Part shown: positions 51,511 to 60,094 of the stretch, piece by piece
Layout: every line of letters starts with the position of its first letter
Numbering within the stretch: the stretch's first letter is position 1
From: Oscillibacter faecalis_A
GTDB taxonomy: Bacteria > Bacillota > Clostridia > Oscillospirales > Oscillospiraceae
Length of the DNA stretch: 64,000 bases
Direction: 5' to 3'
Assembly (NCBI RefSeq): GCF_029218125.1
Contig: NZ_JARFXX010000009.1
Coordinates: 24,484-88,483 of the forward strand
Made by a program: the position numbers and the translations under genes
The notes under the pieces: model-generated
What the model was told of the DNA's origin: nothing
Database searches by the model: none
Seen by the model: the letters and a program-made list of their open reading frames with translations, nothing else

Positions 51511-53040
51511 ATGACATCCGCACAGATCGCCATTATGGCAACGATCATCCTGTATCTCTGTCTGGTGATTTTTACCGGCGTTATGATCGGGAAAAGAAGC
51601 AAAAAGAGCGCCGAGGGCTTTTATCTCGGCGGCCGTGGCATGGGCCCGCTGGTCACGGCCATGAGCGCCGAGGCCAGTGACATGAGCAGCTATCTGCTTA
51701 TGGGTATCCCCGGCCTCGCCTATCTCAGCGGCGTGGCGGACGCAAGCTGGACCGCTATCGGCCTTGCCATCGGTACATATTTGAACTTTCTGCTGGTGGC
51801 CCGCCGCCTGCGGCGCTACAGCGTCCGGCTGGACGCCATCACCATCCCCAGCTTTATCTCCAAGCGCTATGGGGAGAAAAAGCCGGTCATCATGGGGATT
51901 TCCGCACTGATCATTCTGGTGTTTTTCGTGCCCTATGTGGCCTCCGGCCTTGCTGCCATCGGCAAGCTGTTCAACAGCCTGTTCGGCTGGAGCTATATGG
52001 CCTCCGTGGTGGTGGGCGCCATCGTTATCATCAGCTATACCTCTGTGGGCGGCTTCAGTGCCGTTGCCACCATGGACCTCATTCAGTCCATTATCATGAC
52101 CGTTGCCCTGTGTATCATCGTGACCTTCGGCGTAGTACAGGCCGGAGGCATGGACGCCGTGCTGGCCCATGCCCGGAGTCTTCCCGGCTTTTTGAGCTTC
52201 AGCCAGACGTACAACGCCGCCTCCGGGCAGGCGGAGCCCTACGGTATCATCCGTATTGTCTCCATGCTGGCATGGGGCCTCGGCTATTTCGGAATGCCGC
52301 ACATTCTGGTGCGCTTTATGGCGATCCGGCATGAGGATGAGCTGAAGCTCTCCCGCCGCATCGCGGCCATCTGGGTGGTCATTTCCATGGCCGTTGCGGT
52401 GTTTATCGGTATCGTGGGCCATGCCGTATCCAATGAGGGCCGTATTCCGCTGCTGGAGGGCAGCGCCACAGAGACCGTCATCGTCCGACTGTCCGACCTG
52501 CTCTCGTCCTACGGCTTGCTGCCCGCCATCGTCGCCGGCTGCATTTTAGCGGGTATTCTGGCGGCTACCATGTCCACGGCGGACTCTCAGCTTTTGGCGG
52601 CGGCCTCCGCGTTTTCGGAAAATGTTTTGCAGGATGTGTTCGGCGTGAAGCTGACTGCCAAGCAGAATATGCTGGCCGCACGGCTGACGGTGGTGGTCAT
52701 CGCGTTTATCGCCATTTTCCTTGCGGCGGACCCCAACAGTAACGTGTTCAAGATCGTCTCCTTTGCGTGGGCGGGCTTCGGCGCAACCTTCGGCCCCGCC
52801 ATGCTTTTTGCACTGTTCTGGAAGCGCAGCAACCGGCAGGGTGTGCTGGCCGGTCTTGCGGCCGGTGGACTGATGATCTTCATCTGGAAGTTCTGCGTCC
52901 GGCCTATGGGCGGCATCTGGGATATTTATGAGCTGCTGCCCGCCTTCGCGGTGAACTGTCTGGTCACGGTGATCGTGTCTCTGGCAACACCGGCCCCGGA
53001 GAAGGAGATCACCGCTGTATTTGATGAGATCGGCGGCTGA
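51511..53040 (+). CDS. Sodium:solute symporter (PutP-like)
   Basis: SSS-family secondary transporter of 509 residues with about 12-13 membrane segments. The sodium-site region AMSAEASDMSSYLLMGIPG (about 50-68) and GRGMGPLVTAMSA are PutP-like; ILAATMSTADSQLLAAASAF is the family signature in the later helices. Proline is the best-guess substrate from overall similarity. ATG at 51511 follows AAGGAGAGAGTTGT; an upstream in-frame ATG lacks a site. The gene is followed by a repeated element with terminal inverted repeats. Confidence 0.9.
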   Translation: MTSAQIAIMATIILYLCLVIFTGVMIGKRSKKSAEGFYLGGRGMGPLVTAMSAEASDMSSYLLMGIPGLAYLSGVADASWTAIGLAIGTYLNFLLVARRLRRYSVRLDAITIPSFISKRYGEKKPVIMGISALIILVFFVPYVASGLAAIGKLFNSLFGWSYMASVVVGAIVIISYTSVGGFSAVATMDLIQSIIMTVALCIIVTFGVVQAGGMDAVLAHARSLPGFLSFSQTYNAASGQAEPYGIIRIVSMLAWGLGYFGMPHILVRFMAIRHEDELKLSRRIAAIWVVISMAVAVFIGIVGHAVSNEGRIPLLEGSATETVIVRLSDLLSSYGLLPAIVAGCILAGILAATMSTADSQLLAAASAFSENVLQDVFGVKLTAKQNMLAARLTVVVIAFIAIFLAADPNSNVFKIVSFAWAGFGATFGPAMLFALFWKRSNRQGVLAGLAAGGLMIFIWKFCVRPMGGIWDIYELLPAFAVNCLVTVIVSLATPAPEKEITAVFDEIGG

Positions 53041-53061
53041 ATCATTTAAGAACTCCATACA

Positions 53062-53287
53062 AAGCCCCCGGCACCGTTTACGGTGCCGGGGGCGAGACTG
53101 TCGATAAAGTGGTAAATCCTCCGCAACGGTAAGGAAGGGTGTGCGCGGGAAACCCAAGAAGGGTGTCCTGCGCCATTGAAATCCTTAGTTTTCAGAACTT
53201 TTATGAAGTTCTGAAAACTTGTTCAGCGGGGAGAAAAGACTTCTTCGACACGCTGGCACCCGGCACCGTTTACGGTGCCGGGTGCTT
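53062..53287. repeat. 226-bp non-coding element with 49-bp imperfect terminal inverted repeats
   Basis: The left end (53062-53110) and the inverse complement of the right end (53239-53287) match at 41 of 49 positions. Each end carries a hairpin with core CCGGCACCG-TTTA-CGGTGCCGG, then a TGTCGA-containing segment. An internal perfect 14-bp inverted repeat (53187-53200 with 53206-53219) and a GAAGGGTGT direct repeat lie between. There is no convincing ORF inside. It fills the gap between convergent genes and its end hairpins probably act as terminators. It resembles a MITE or REPIN-like repeat. Confidence 0.7.
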
Positions 53288-53310
53288 CTTTTTATCTGCT
53301 GCTGTTAGCA

Positions 53311-54873
53311 CTATCCCCGGCCTAAAATGGCGTCCAGATCCTGCTCCGGGGCAGTGATGGGCTGGAGACCGTAGGTGTCCACAAGGACCTTGACCACCGT
53401 TTCGGAGAGGAAGGCGGGCAGCGTAGGGCCAAGGTAGATGTTCTTGACGCCGAGGGCCAGCAGACTCAACAGAATGCAAACGGCCTTCTGCTCGTACCAG
53501 GAGAGTACCAGTGTCAGCGGCAGCTCATTGACGGAGCAGCCGAAGGCGTCCGCCAGTGCCAGCGCTACCTTGACAGCGCTGTAGGCATCGTTGCACTGGC
53601 CCATGTCCATGATTCGGGGCAGACCGGCAATTTCCCCCAAGTCCAGATCGTTGAAGCGGTACTTGCCGCAGGCCAGCGTGAGAATCAGGCTGTCCATAGG
53701 GACCTTTTTCGCAAGCTCCGTGTAGTAGTTCCGCCCGGGGTGCGCCCCATCACAGCCGCCGATGAGAAAAATATGCCGTACCTTTCTGGCCTTGATGGCG
53801 TCAATGAGGGCAGGGGCATGGGCCAGCACGGCGGCATGGGCAAAGCCGGTGGTGAGCATGTGCCCGCCGTTGATGCCGGACATGGAGTGGTCATGCTCAT
53901 AGCCGCCCAGCGCCTTCGCCTGGCGAATCAGGGGTGAGAAATCCTTGTGCCCCTGCGAATCGGCGGTGATGTGCATCATCCCCTCGTAGCCAACTACAGA
54001 GGTGGTGTAAACGCGGTCGGCGTAGCTGGGCCGGGGCGGCATGAGGCAGTTGGTAGTAAACAGCACCGGGGCGGGGAGGTTTTCAAATTCCTTTTGCTGG
54101 TTCTGCCACGCCGTACCGAAATTTCCGGCAAGCTGCGGATATTTGTTCAATCCGGGATAGCCGTGGGCCGGGAGCATTTCGCTGTGGGTATACACGTTGA
54201 CGCCGGTGCCAGATGTCTGCTCCAAAAGCTGGTGCAAGTCCTCAAGGTCATGGCCGGAGACTACGATAAACGGCCCCTTTTTGATGTCCGTTGTGACGCG
54301 GGTGGGGGTCGGGTCGCCAAAGGCGCCGGTGTTGGCGGCGTCCAGCAGCTCCATGCAGCGGAAATTCACCTGACCGAACTCCAAGATAAGGGCCAGCCAT
54401 TCCTCCACGGTGTGCTCTTGGTTCACGGCGCACAGGCCCTTATAGAACCACGCGGAGACTGCTTCGTCCTCATGGCATAGATTGCGGGCGTGGTGGGCGT
54501 AGGCCGCCATGCCCTTGAGACCAAACAGCAGTGTGGAGCGGAGGGAAACGGTGTCGGTCTCCCCATTCCAGAGCGCAATGACGGGGAATTCCTTTAGACT
54601 TAGTTCCCGGCGGGTCTGCACCACCCGGTCTGTAAAGGACTGGATGGCGGCGTTATCGAAATTGACGTTGGTGAGCGTGGTGAACAGGCCGTCCTCCAGT
54701 AGCCGGGTGGCCTCGGCGGGATGCTGCCCGGCGTCCTCCGCCGCCTCGGCCAGCGCGATGAGCTCCCGCACAAGGTCATCCTGCAAACCCGCCGTTTCCG
54801 GCTGCTTGCCGCAGACGCCCACCTGCACGCAGCCCTTTCCGCCGGCAGTCTGCTGACACTGAAAACAAAACAT
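53311..54873 (-). CDS. hcp: Hybrid-cluster protein (hydroxylamine reductase)
   Basis: Fe-S/Fe-S-O cluster enzyme, 520 residues, acting on hydroxylamine or nitric oxide in the cytoplasm of anaerobes. The N-terminal cluster Cys residues are MFCFQCQQTAGGKGC and GVCGK (positions 3, 6, 15, 21). Hybrid-cluster ligands lie in VVSGHDLEDL, TNCLMPPRPSYADRV, GGCDGAHPGRNYY and LACGKYRFN, with Glu in SWYEQKAVCILL. The ATG at 54873 follows GGGAGGTATTGC; a 31-codon longer reading crosses the divergent promoters. No hcr reductase partner is adjacent. Confidence 0.96.
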   Translation of the reverse strand: MFCFQCQQTAGGKGCVQVGVCGKQPETAGLQDDLVRELIALAEAAEDAGQHPAEATRLLEDGLFTTLTNVNFDNAAIQSFTDRVVQTRRELSLKEFPVIALWNGETDTVSLRSTLLFGLKGMAAYAHHARNLCHEDEAVSAWFYKGLCAVNQEHTVEEWLALILEFGQVNFRCMELLDAANTGAFGDPTPTRVTTDIKKGPFIVVSGHDLEDLHQLLEQTSGTGVNVYTHSEMLPAHGYPGLNKYPQLAGNFGTAWQNQQKEFENLPAPVLFTTNCLMPPRPSYADRVYTTSVVGYEGMMHITADSQGHKDFSPLIRQAKALGGYEHDHSMSGINGGHMLTTGFAHAAVLAHAPALIDAIKARKVRHIFLIGGCDGAHPGRNYYTELAKKVPMDSLILTLACGKYRFNDLDLGEIAGLPRIMDMGQCNDAYSAVKVALALADAFGCSVNELPLTLVLSWYEQKAVCILLSLLALGVKNIYLGPTLPAFLSETVVKVLVDTYGLQPITAPEQDLDAILGRG

Positions 54874-54938
54874 GGCAATACCTCCCAAAATCGGATAGCG
54901 ATAGTATGCGCCGATTCCCCATTCGCATACGGGAGGCA

Positions 54939-54967
54939 TTGACATTTTGAGCGCAGGGTGGTACATT
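54939..54967 (+). promoter_or_regulatory. Promoter for the DUF1275 gene
   Basis: TTGACA (54939-54944) and TACATT (54962-54967) with a 17-base spacer. Its -10 overlaps the -10 of the divergent hcp promoter by three bases. Confidence 0.65.
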
Positions 54968-54993
54968 GTAGGCCGTTGACAAATCTCCGTAAA
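54965..54993 (-). promoter_or_regulatory. Promoter for hcp
   Basis: Minus-strand TTTACG (54993-54988) and TACAAT (54970-54965) with a 17-base spacer, facing the DUF1275 promoter. Confidence 0.55.
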
Positions 54994-55017
54994 AAACAGA
55001 ATGGAGCCTGCTTGCGT

Positions 55018-55698
55018 ATGTCTGTGTTTTCACGGTCCCATCGGGGCCAGATGTCGGATTCCATGCTGACCGCCGCATTCATCATTCTCTCTGGCGGCCT
55101 TCAGGATGCCTATACCTATCTCTGCCGGGGCAAGGTCTATGCCAACGCCCAGACCGGCAATATCGTTCTGCTGAGTACCTACCTCTGCAATGGGGAATGG
55201 GCCGCGGCGGGGCGTTATCTTGTGCCGGTGCTGGCGTTTATGGCGGGCATTTTCGCCGCCGAATGTGTCCACCGCCGGTTCCGGCGGATGGAGCGCGTCC
55301 ACTGGCGGCAGATGATTCTGCTGGCGGAGATCGTGCTGCTGGCGGCGGTGGGCTTTGTGCCCCAAAGCGCCAATACGGCGGCCAACGCGCTGGTTTCCTT
55401 TGTGTGCGCCCTGCAGGTGCAGACGTTCCGCAAGGTCCGGGGCCACGCCTATGCCAGTACCATGTGCATCGGTAATATGCGAAGCGGAACAGAGGCGCTG
55501 TGCGCCTATTTCCATGACCGGGAGCCGGAGGCGCTGAAAAAGGCGCTGACCTATTTCGGCGTGATTCTGCTGTTCGCGGTGGGGGCCGGACTTGGCAGTG
55601 TTCTCACAGGATTGCTGGCGGAACAGGCTATCTGGGTCTCCTGCGCGCTGCTGGCGGTGAGCTTTACCGCAATGTTTATCCAGGAGGAAAAGCAATAA
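55018..55698 (+). CDS. DUF1275 (YoaK-type) membrane protein
   Basis: A 226-residue membrane protein with about six hydrophobic segments. The family motif GGLQDAYTYLCRGKVYANAQ then TGNIVLL is near the N-terminus, and TFRKVRGHAYASTMCIGNM in the middle is also typical. Function of the family is unknown. ATG at 55018 is used because the longer reading begins within the promoter region; the ribosome site (GGAG) is rather distant. It is divergent from hcp. Confidence 0.85.
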   Translation: MSVFSRSHRGQMSDSMLTAAFIILSGGLQDAYTYLCRGKVYANAQTGNIVLLSTYLCNGEWAAAGRYLVPVLAFMAGIFAAECVHRRFRRMERVHWRQMILLAEIVLLAAVGFVPQSANTAANALVSFVCALQVQTFRKVRGHAYASTMCIGNMRSGTEALCAYFHDREPEALKKALTYFGVILLFAVGAGLGSVLTGLLAEQAIWVSCALLAVSFTAMFIQEEKQ

Positions 55699-55708
55699 GT
55701 ATCAAAAT

Positions 55709-55744
55709 AAAGGGGCCGGGGGATATTTATCCCCGGCCCCTTTG
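55709..55744. terminator. Bidirectional terminator
   Basis: Perfect GC-rich stem (about 55710-55724 with 55727-55741) with A and T flanks between convergent genes. Confidence 0.85.
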
Positions 55745-55754
55745 CGCGATACGC

Positions 55755-56618
55755 TTATTTTTCGTAGAATTTGATAAGGGCCTGCGTACCCAGATCGCCG
55801 CAGCCCTGCTGCTCCAGTGCACGGCAGTTTTCCAGGGTCTGACGCAACACGTTCAGGTCCAGTCCCGAGTGGTTAGCCTCCTCCTCGGCCAACCGCATAT
55901 CCTTGATGAAATGCTTCATGAAGAAGCCGGGGGCGAAGTCACCGTCCAGAATTTTATGGCCCTGAAAATCTAATTGCTTGCTCCCCGCAGCGCCGGAGGA
56001 CAGCGCATTCACCAGCGTGCTGCGGTCCAGCCCCTCGGCCTTGGCATAGGCCAACGCCTCACAGACTCCGGAGAGCGCACCGGCGATCATGATTTGGTTG
56101 GCCATTTTGGCGTGCTGGCCGCAGCCGGCGGGGCCGAAATAGGTAATGGTTTTGCCCATGGCCTGAAAAATGGGGAGAGCGGTATCGAAATCCGCCCTTT
56201 GACCGCCTACCAGAATGGACAGCGTACCCGCCTTGGCACCGGTATCGCCGCCGGTAACAGGCGCGTCCAGCACCCGCAGGCCGCGCTGGGCACCCTCCTC
56301 GGCAATGCGCTTTGCCAGTGTGGGGCTGGTGGTGGTCATATCAATGAGCAGTGTGTCCTTGGCGGCGTTGTCCAAAATGGCGCCGGGAGTGAAATAAACC
56401 TCCTCCACATCCTTGGGGAAGCCCACCATGGTGATGACCACATCACTGGCCTTTACGCAGTCGGCGATGCTGTCATGGAACACCGCGCCCTCGGACACCA
56501 CATCCGCGACCTTTTCCGGGTGGCGGGCATAAATATGGAGCTGATATCCGGCCTTCATCAGATTGCGGACCATGGCCTTTCCCATGATACCAACGCCGAT
56601 CCAACCGATCTTCTGCAT
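55755..56618 (-). CDS. NAD(P)-dependent beta-hydroxyacid dehydrogenase (GarR-like)
   Basis: A 287-residue oxidoreductase of the 3-hydroxyisobutyrate/tartronate semialdehyde reductase family. Dinucleotide fold IGWIGVGIMGKAMVRNLMKA, substrate-binding DAPVTGGDTGAKAGTLSILV and the catalytic Lys in GCGQHAKMANQIMIAG are all seen. No glycerate or valine catabolic genes are adjacent, so the substrate is open. ATG follows CAGGAGGAATGTTCC. Confidence 0.9.
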   Translation of the reverse strand: MQKIGWIGVGIMGKAMVRNLMKAGYQLHIYARHPEKVADVVSEGAVFHDSIADCVKASDVVITMVGFPKDVEEVYFTPGAILDNAAKDTLLIDMTTTSPTLAKRIAEEGAQRGLRVLDAPVTGGDTGAKAGTLSILVGGQRADFDTALPIFQAMGKTITYFGPAGCGQHAKMANQIMIAGALSGVCEALAYAKAEGLDRSTLVNALSSGAAGSKQLDFQGHKILDGDFAPGFFMKHFIKDMRLAEEEANHSGLDLNVLRQTLENCRALEQQGCGDLGTQALIKFYEK

Positions 56619-56650
56619 GGAACATTCCTCCTGTTTCGTTGTTTGCTCTT

Positions 56651-56679
56651 AGCATGGCACAGTTTGCTGCCGCTGTCAA
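56651..56679 (-). promoter_or_regulatory. Possible promoter for the dehydrogenase gene
   Basis: Minus-strand TTGACA (56679-56674) with CATGCT (56656-56651), spacer 17. The -10 is weak. Confidence 0.35.
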
Positions 56680-56758
56680 GCAATGTTATGACAGCGGAAA
56701 TGTGGCAAAATAAATAAATAAAATTTGAACAGCAGCTGCATATTTGACAAATACGGCA

Positions 56759-56787
56759 TTGACGGTAAGCCCCGGCAGCGCTATAAT
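56759..56787 (+). promoter_or_regulatory. Promoter of the T-box/asnB transcript
   Basis: TTGACG (56759-56764) and TATAAT (56782-56787) with a 17-base spacer, giving a leader of about 325 bases. Confidence 0.8.
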
Positions 56788-56793
56788 CAGTCC

Positions 56794-57110
56794 AACAATT
56801 TCGGAGCGGGCCAACGCTTCGGCATATTGCAAATGCGTAGATCGAGACAAGTACCGCAGTCAAACGGTCACAGCGAGCCGGGAAGGGTGGAAGCCCGGTA
56901 CAACGGGGCGGCGGGAATAACACTTGGGAGCAGCGATCTGAACGGCGGGAGCTTAGTAGGAAAGACGCGGCGTGCGGCGTTAAAGCACAGGGGTTTGTTA
57001 GAACTCCGCAAAGGGGCCGGTTTTATCCGGCAAATTAGGTGGCACCACGGATGCAGCAGCGATTCGTCCTAAAATTTTTAGGATGTTCGCTGCTTTGATT
57101 TTTTCCGGAG
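56794..57110 (+). promoter_or_regulatory. T-box riboswitch leader (asparagine-specific) of asnB
   Basis: The leader ends in the T-box sequence AATTAGGTGGCACCACGG (57033-57050) followed by a terminator. Stem I is closed by AGATCG (56839-56844) with CGATCT (56934-56939). Its specifier loop near the 3' side reads GAATAACAC, where AAC (56919-56921) is an Asn codon. The T-box bulge UGGC pairs with a tRNA ending GCCA, fitting the G discriminator of tRNA-Asn. Uncharged tRNA-Asn should stabilise the antiterminator and switch on the gene. Confidence 0.88.
57053..57106 (+). terminator. T-box-controlled terminator
   Basis: AGCAGCGA (57055-57062) pairs with TCGCTGCT (57087-57094), with an inner TCCTAAAA stem, then a T-rich tail. 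It competes with the antiterminator that contains the T-box. Confidence 0.85.
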
Positions 57111-57120
57111 GTGCTTTTTT

Positions 57121-58704
57121 ATGTGCGCAATTATGGGGTTTTCCACGAAGAAACTGGACAAGCATGAGATTTGGGAGTATTTCGACCGGACCCTCTCCCG
57201 GGGGCCTGATATGTCCCGGATCATGGACACCGGCTCCGGCTGGCTGTGCTTCCACCGGCTGGCCATCATGGGCCTGACCGAGGCTGGTATGCAGCCCTTT
57301 GAGGTGGACGGCGACATGGTGGTGTGCAACGGCGAGCTGTACGGCTTCCGCCCCCTGAAGCGGCAGCTGACGGAAAAGGGCTACACATTCCAGAGCGGCA
57401 GCGACTGCGAGATCATTCTGCCGCTGTACCGGGAGTACGGCCTCGATATGTTCGCCAAGCTGGACGCCGAGTTTGCCATGATTATTTATGACCACAAGCG
57501 GGATTCCCTTATTGCCGCCCGGGACCCCATTGGTATCCGCCCCCTGTTTTACGGCTATCTGGATGATGGCAGCATCGTGTTTGCCAGCGAGGCCAAGAAC
57601 CTTGTGGGGCTTTGCGGCGAGGTCTGCCCCTTCCCGCCGGGCCACTACTACGCCGACGGGAAATTCGTCCGCTACGCCGACCTCACCACAGTAACGGAAT
57701 ACTGCCATGACGATTTGGAGACTGTCTGTCATACGATTCGCAATAAGCTCATCGCTGGTGTGGACAAGCGGTTGGATGCCGACGCCCCGCTGGGCTTCCT
57801 GCTCTCCGGCGGGCTGGATTCCTCGCTGGTGTGCGCCATCAGCGCGCTGGTTCTGGGAAAGAAAATTCGTACCTTTGCCATCGGCATGGATAAGGACGCC
57901 ATTGACTTAAAGTATGCCCGGGAGGTAGCCGACTATATCGGCGCGGAGCATACCGAGGTGCTCATGACCCGGCAGGAGGTGCTGGACACCTTGGAGGAGG
58001 TCATCTCCCTTTTGGGGACCTATGACATCACCACCATCCGGGCCAGCATGGGAATGTACCTTTGCTGCAAGGCCATTCATGAGAAAACGGATATCCGGGT
58101 GCTGATGACCGGTGAAATTTCCGATGAGCTGTTTGGCTATAAGTACACGGACTTCGCCCCCTCTCCTGAAGCATTTCAGCAGGAGGCCAAAAAGCGGGTG
58201 GACGAACTATATATGTACGATGTACTCCGGGCAGACCGCTGCATCTCCGCAAACTCTCTGGAGGCGCGGGTGCCCTTCGGCGATTTGAATTTTGTAAGGT
58301 ACGTCATGAGCATCGATCCGGCTATGAAGGTCAACACCTACGATATGGGAAAATACCTTCTGCGCCATGCCTTTGAAAAGGACCACCTGCTGCCGGACGA
58401 TATTCTCTGGCGGCAGAAGGCGGCTTTCTCTGATGCCGTGGGACATTCCATGGTGGACGATTTAAAGGAGTACGCCGAAACCAAGTACACTGATGCCGAG
58501 TTTGAGGAAAAGCGGAAGAAGTACGATTTCGCCCAGCCGTTCACCAAGGAATCCCTGCTGTACCGTGAAATTTTTGAAAAATATTATCCCGGTCAGGCCC
58601 CCATGGTCAAGGACTTCTGGATGCCCAACAAGAGCTGGAAGGGCTGCGATGTCAACGATCCCTCCGCCCGGGTGCTGAGCAACTACGGCGCCAGCGGTCA
58701 ATAA
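57121..58704 (+). CDS. asnB: Asparagine synthase B (glutamine-hydrolysing)
   Basis: Makes asparagine from aspartate, ATP and glutamine. The 527-residue protein has an N-terminal Ntn amidotransferase domain with nucleophile Cys2 (MCAIMGFS), CNGELYGFRPLK and a synthase domain with the ATP-binding PLGFLLSGGLDSSLVCAIS (about 222-240). The substrate loop region starts TGEISDELFGYKYTDFAP and ends with LEARVPFGDLNFV. Length and order match E. coli AsnB. It is controlled by the upstream Asn T-box and ends in a strong terminator. Confidence 0.96.
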   Translation: MCAIMGFSTKKLDKHEIWEYFDRTLSRGPDMSRIMDTGSGWLCFHRLAIMGLTEAGMQPFEVDGDMVVCNGELYGFRPLKRQLTEKGYTFQSGSDCEIILPLYREYGLDMFAKLDAEFAMIIYDHKRDSLIAARDPIGIRPLFYGYLDDGSIVFASEAKNLVGLCGEVCPFPPGHYYADGKFVRYADLTTVTEYCHDDLETVCHTIRNKLIAGVDKRLDADAPLGFLLSGGLDSSLVCAISALVLGKKIRTFAIGMDKDAIDLKYAREVADYIGAEHTEVLMTRQEVLDTLEEVISLLGTYDITTIRASMGMYLCCKAIHEKTDIRVLMTGEISDELFGYKYTDFAPSPEAFQQEAKKRVDELYMYDVLRADRCISANSLEARVPFGDLNFVRYVMSIDPAMKVNTYDMGKYLLRHAFEKDHLLPDDILWRQKAAFSDAVGHSMVDDLKEYAETKYTDAEFEEKRKKYDFAQPFTKESLLYREIFEKYYPGQAPMVKDFWMPNKSWKGCDVNDPSARVLSNYGASGQ

Positions 58705-58712
58705 AAGAATAG

Positions 58713-58759
58713 AAAAACAGCAAGGCCCCGGACTTTTGTCCGGGGCCTTGCTGTTTTTT
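58713..58759. terminator. Bidirectional terminator after asnB
   Basis: Perfect stem (58713-58733 with 58738-58758) bounded by A and T runs, between convergent genes. Confidence 0.93.
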
Positions 58760-58771
58760 CATTTAATCAGC

Positions 58772-60013
58772 TTAATCAGTTTTGAGCTGCTTCTGCAGCC
58801 AATCCTTACCTTCAACGAACCGGGAGACGATGTAGCTGACCACATAATCTCCGGCGGAGTTGATCATGGTAGCCGGGGGGTCCACCAGATTGCCGATGGC
58901 CACGAGAATGGGGAAGGCCAGCTCCATCTGTGTGGGGAAGAAAATGGTGCAGATGATATACTCGCCGATGTAGCCGCCGCCGGGAACGCCGCTCATACCC
59001 ACAGAGGACAAAACGGCCACCAGTACGATAAACGGCAGACGGGACCATGTAAGCTGTTCGCCGAATACGCCCAGCACGAACGCAATTTTCAGCACGCAGC
59101 TAAAGCACGAACCGTCCATGTGCATGGTGGCACCCAGCGGCATGACCATGCCGGCGATGTCGCGGTCAATGCCGGTCTCCGCCGCCTCCTCTAAGTTGGT
59201 GGGAATTGTGGCGACAGAGGAGCAGGTCCCGAGAGACACAACGGCCGGACGGGCGATGTGGCGGAACATGATGCCAACGGCACCCTTGCCGCCGCCGAAC
59301 CACGCGAACAGGGGGAAGGCGGTAAAAATGTAGAGAAAGCACAGAGGATAGTACACCAGCAGTGCCCGGCCATAGCCCTTGACCACCTCGGAGCCATAGG
59401 TCGCTACCAAATCGGCGAAGATAGAGAAGAAGGCGACAGGGGCGTAATAGGTGATGATCTGGACGAACTTCATCATCACGTCAGAAAGGCCGGAGAGCCA
59501 CTTGCCGACAATGGAGTCCTTACCGCCGGTCATCTGCACGGAAAAGCCGAACAGCACGGAAAATACGATAAGGGGCAGCATGGCCCGACGGCTTAGAAGG
59601 CCCACAAAGTCCTCCGCCGTGAAGAAATTGACGATCATTTCTGTCATGGTAGCGTGTTCACCGATCTCCTCGGCGGCAAGGTCGGCCCACGGCACCAGCA
59701 CCGGCGGGAACAGCTTCATCAGCACGAACATGATAACGGCGGCAATAGCGCCGGTAACTACGAAGGTGCCGATGGTAGTGGCCATGATTTTTCCGGCCCG
59801 CTGGCGGCTGTCCATATTGGCAACGGACCCGGCAATGGAGGAAAACACCAGCGGGACCACGATGCAGAACATCAGGTTGATGAAAACCTTTCCTAAAAAA
59901 GCAATTTTGTGCCCGGCATCAGGCCAGAACCAGCCCACCAGTGCACCGGCGATCATGCAGCAGAGCAAAATCGCCAGAAAGCGATAGTTCTTTGAAACAG
60001 ATTTCTTATCCAT
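58772..60013 (-). CDS. Dicarboxylate/amino acid:cation symporter (DAACS family)
   Basis: A 413-residue secondary transporter of the glutamate/C4-dicarboxylate family with about eight membrane segments and two re-entrant loops. The serine-rich loop reads LGTCSSVATIPTNLEEA; the MPLGATMHMDGS motif corresponds to the NMDGT region (MDGS here); GMSGVPGGGYI is the second hairpin. The ATG at 60013 follows AGGAGGACAATGT. It is the last gene of a probable dapF-M20-transporter operon, but an 81-base gap leaves room for its own promoter. Confidence 0.9.
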   Translation of the reverse strand: MDKKSVSKNYRFLAILLCCMIAGALVGWFWPDAGHKIAFLGKVFINLMFCIVVPLVFSSIAGSVANMDSRQRAGKIMATTIGTFVVTGAIAAVIMFVLMKLFPPVLVPWADLAAEEIGEHATMTEMIVNFFTAEDFVGLLSRRAMLPLIVFSVLFGFSVQMTGGKDSIVGKWLSGLSDVMMKFVQIITYYAPVAFFSIFADLVATYGSEVVKGYGRALLVYYPLCFLYIFTAFPLFAWFGGGKGAVGIMFRHIARPAVVSLGTCSSVATIPTNLEEAAETGIDRDIAGMVMPLGATMHMDGSCFSCVLKIAFVLGVFGEQLTWSRLPFIVLVAVLSSVGMSGVPGGGYIGEYIICTIFFPTQMELAFPILVAIGNLVDPPATMINSAGDYVVSYIVSRFVEGKDWLQKQLKTD

Positions 60014-60094
60014 ACATTGTCCTCCTAACAATCAACGGGGCGGCAAAGGGACATGGGGAATTGCTTTTTTCGCATGGCTTCGGCGGAGCCAGAC

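Noticed and set aside
53139..53357. Small ORF of 72 codons within the terminal-repeat element
   Set aside because: It runs through the hairpins and into the convergent hcp gene end, has no ribosome site and shows no resemblance to a protein family.
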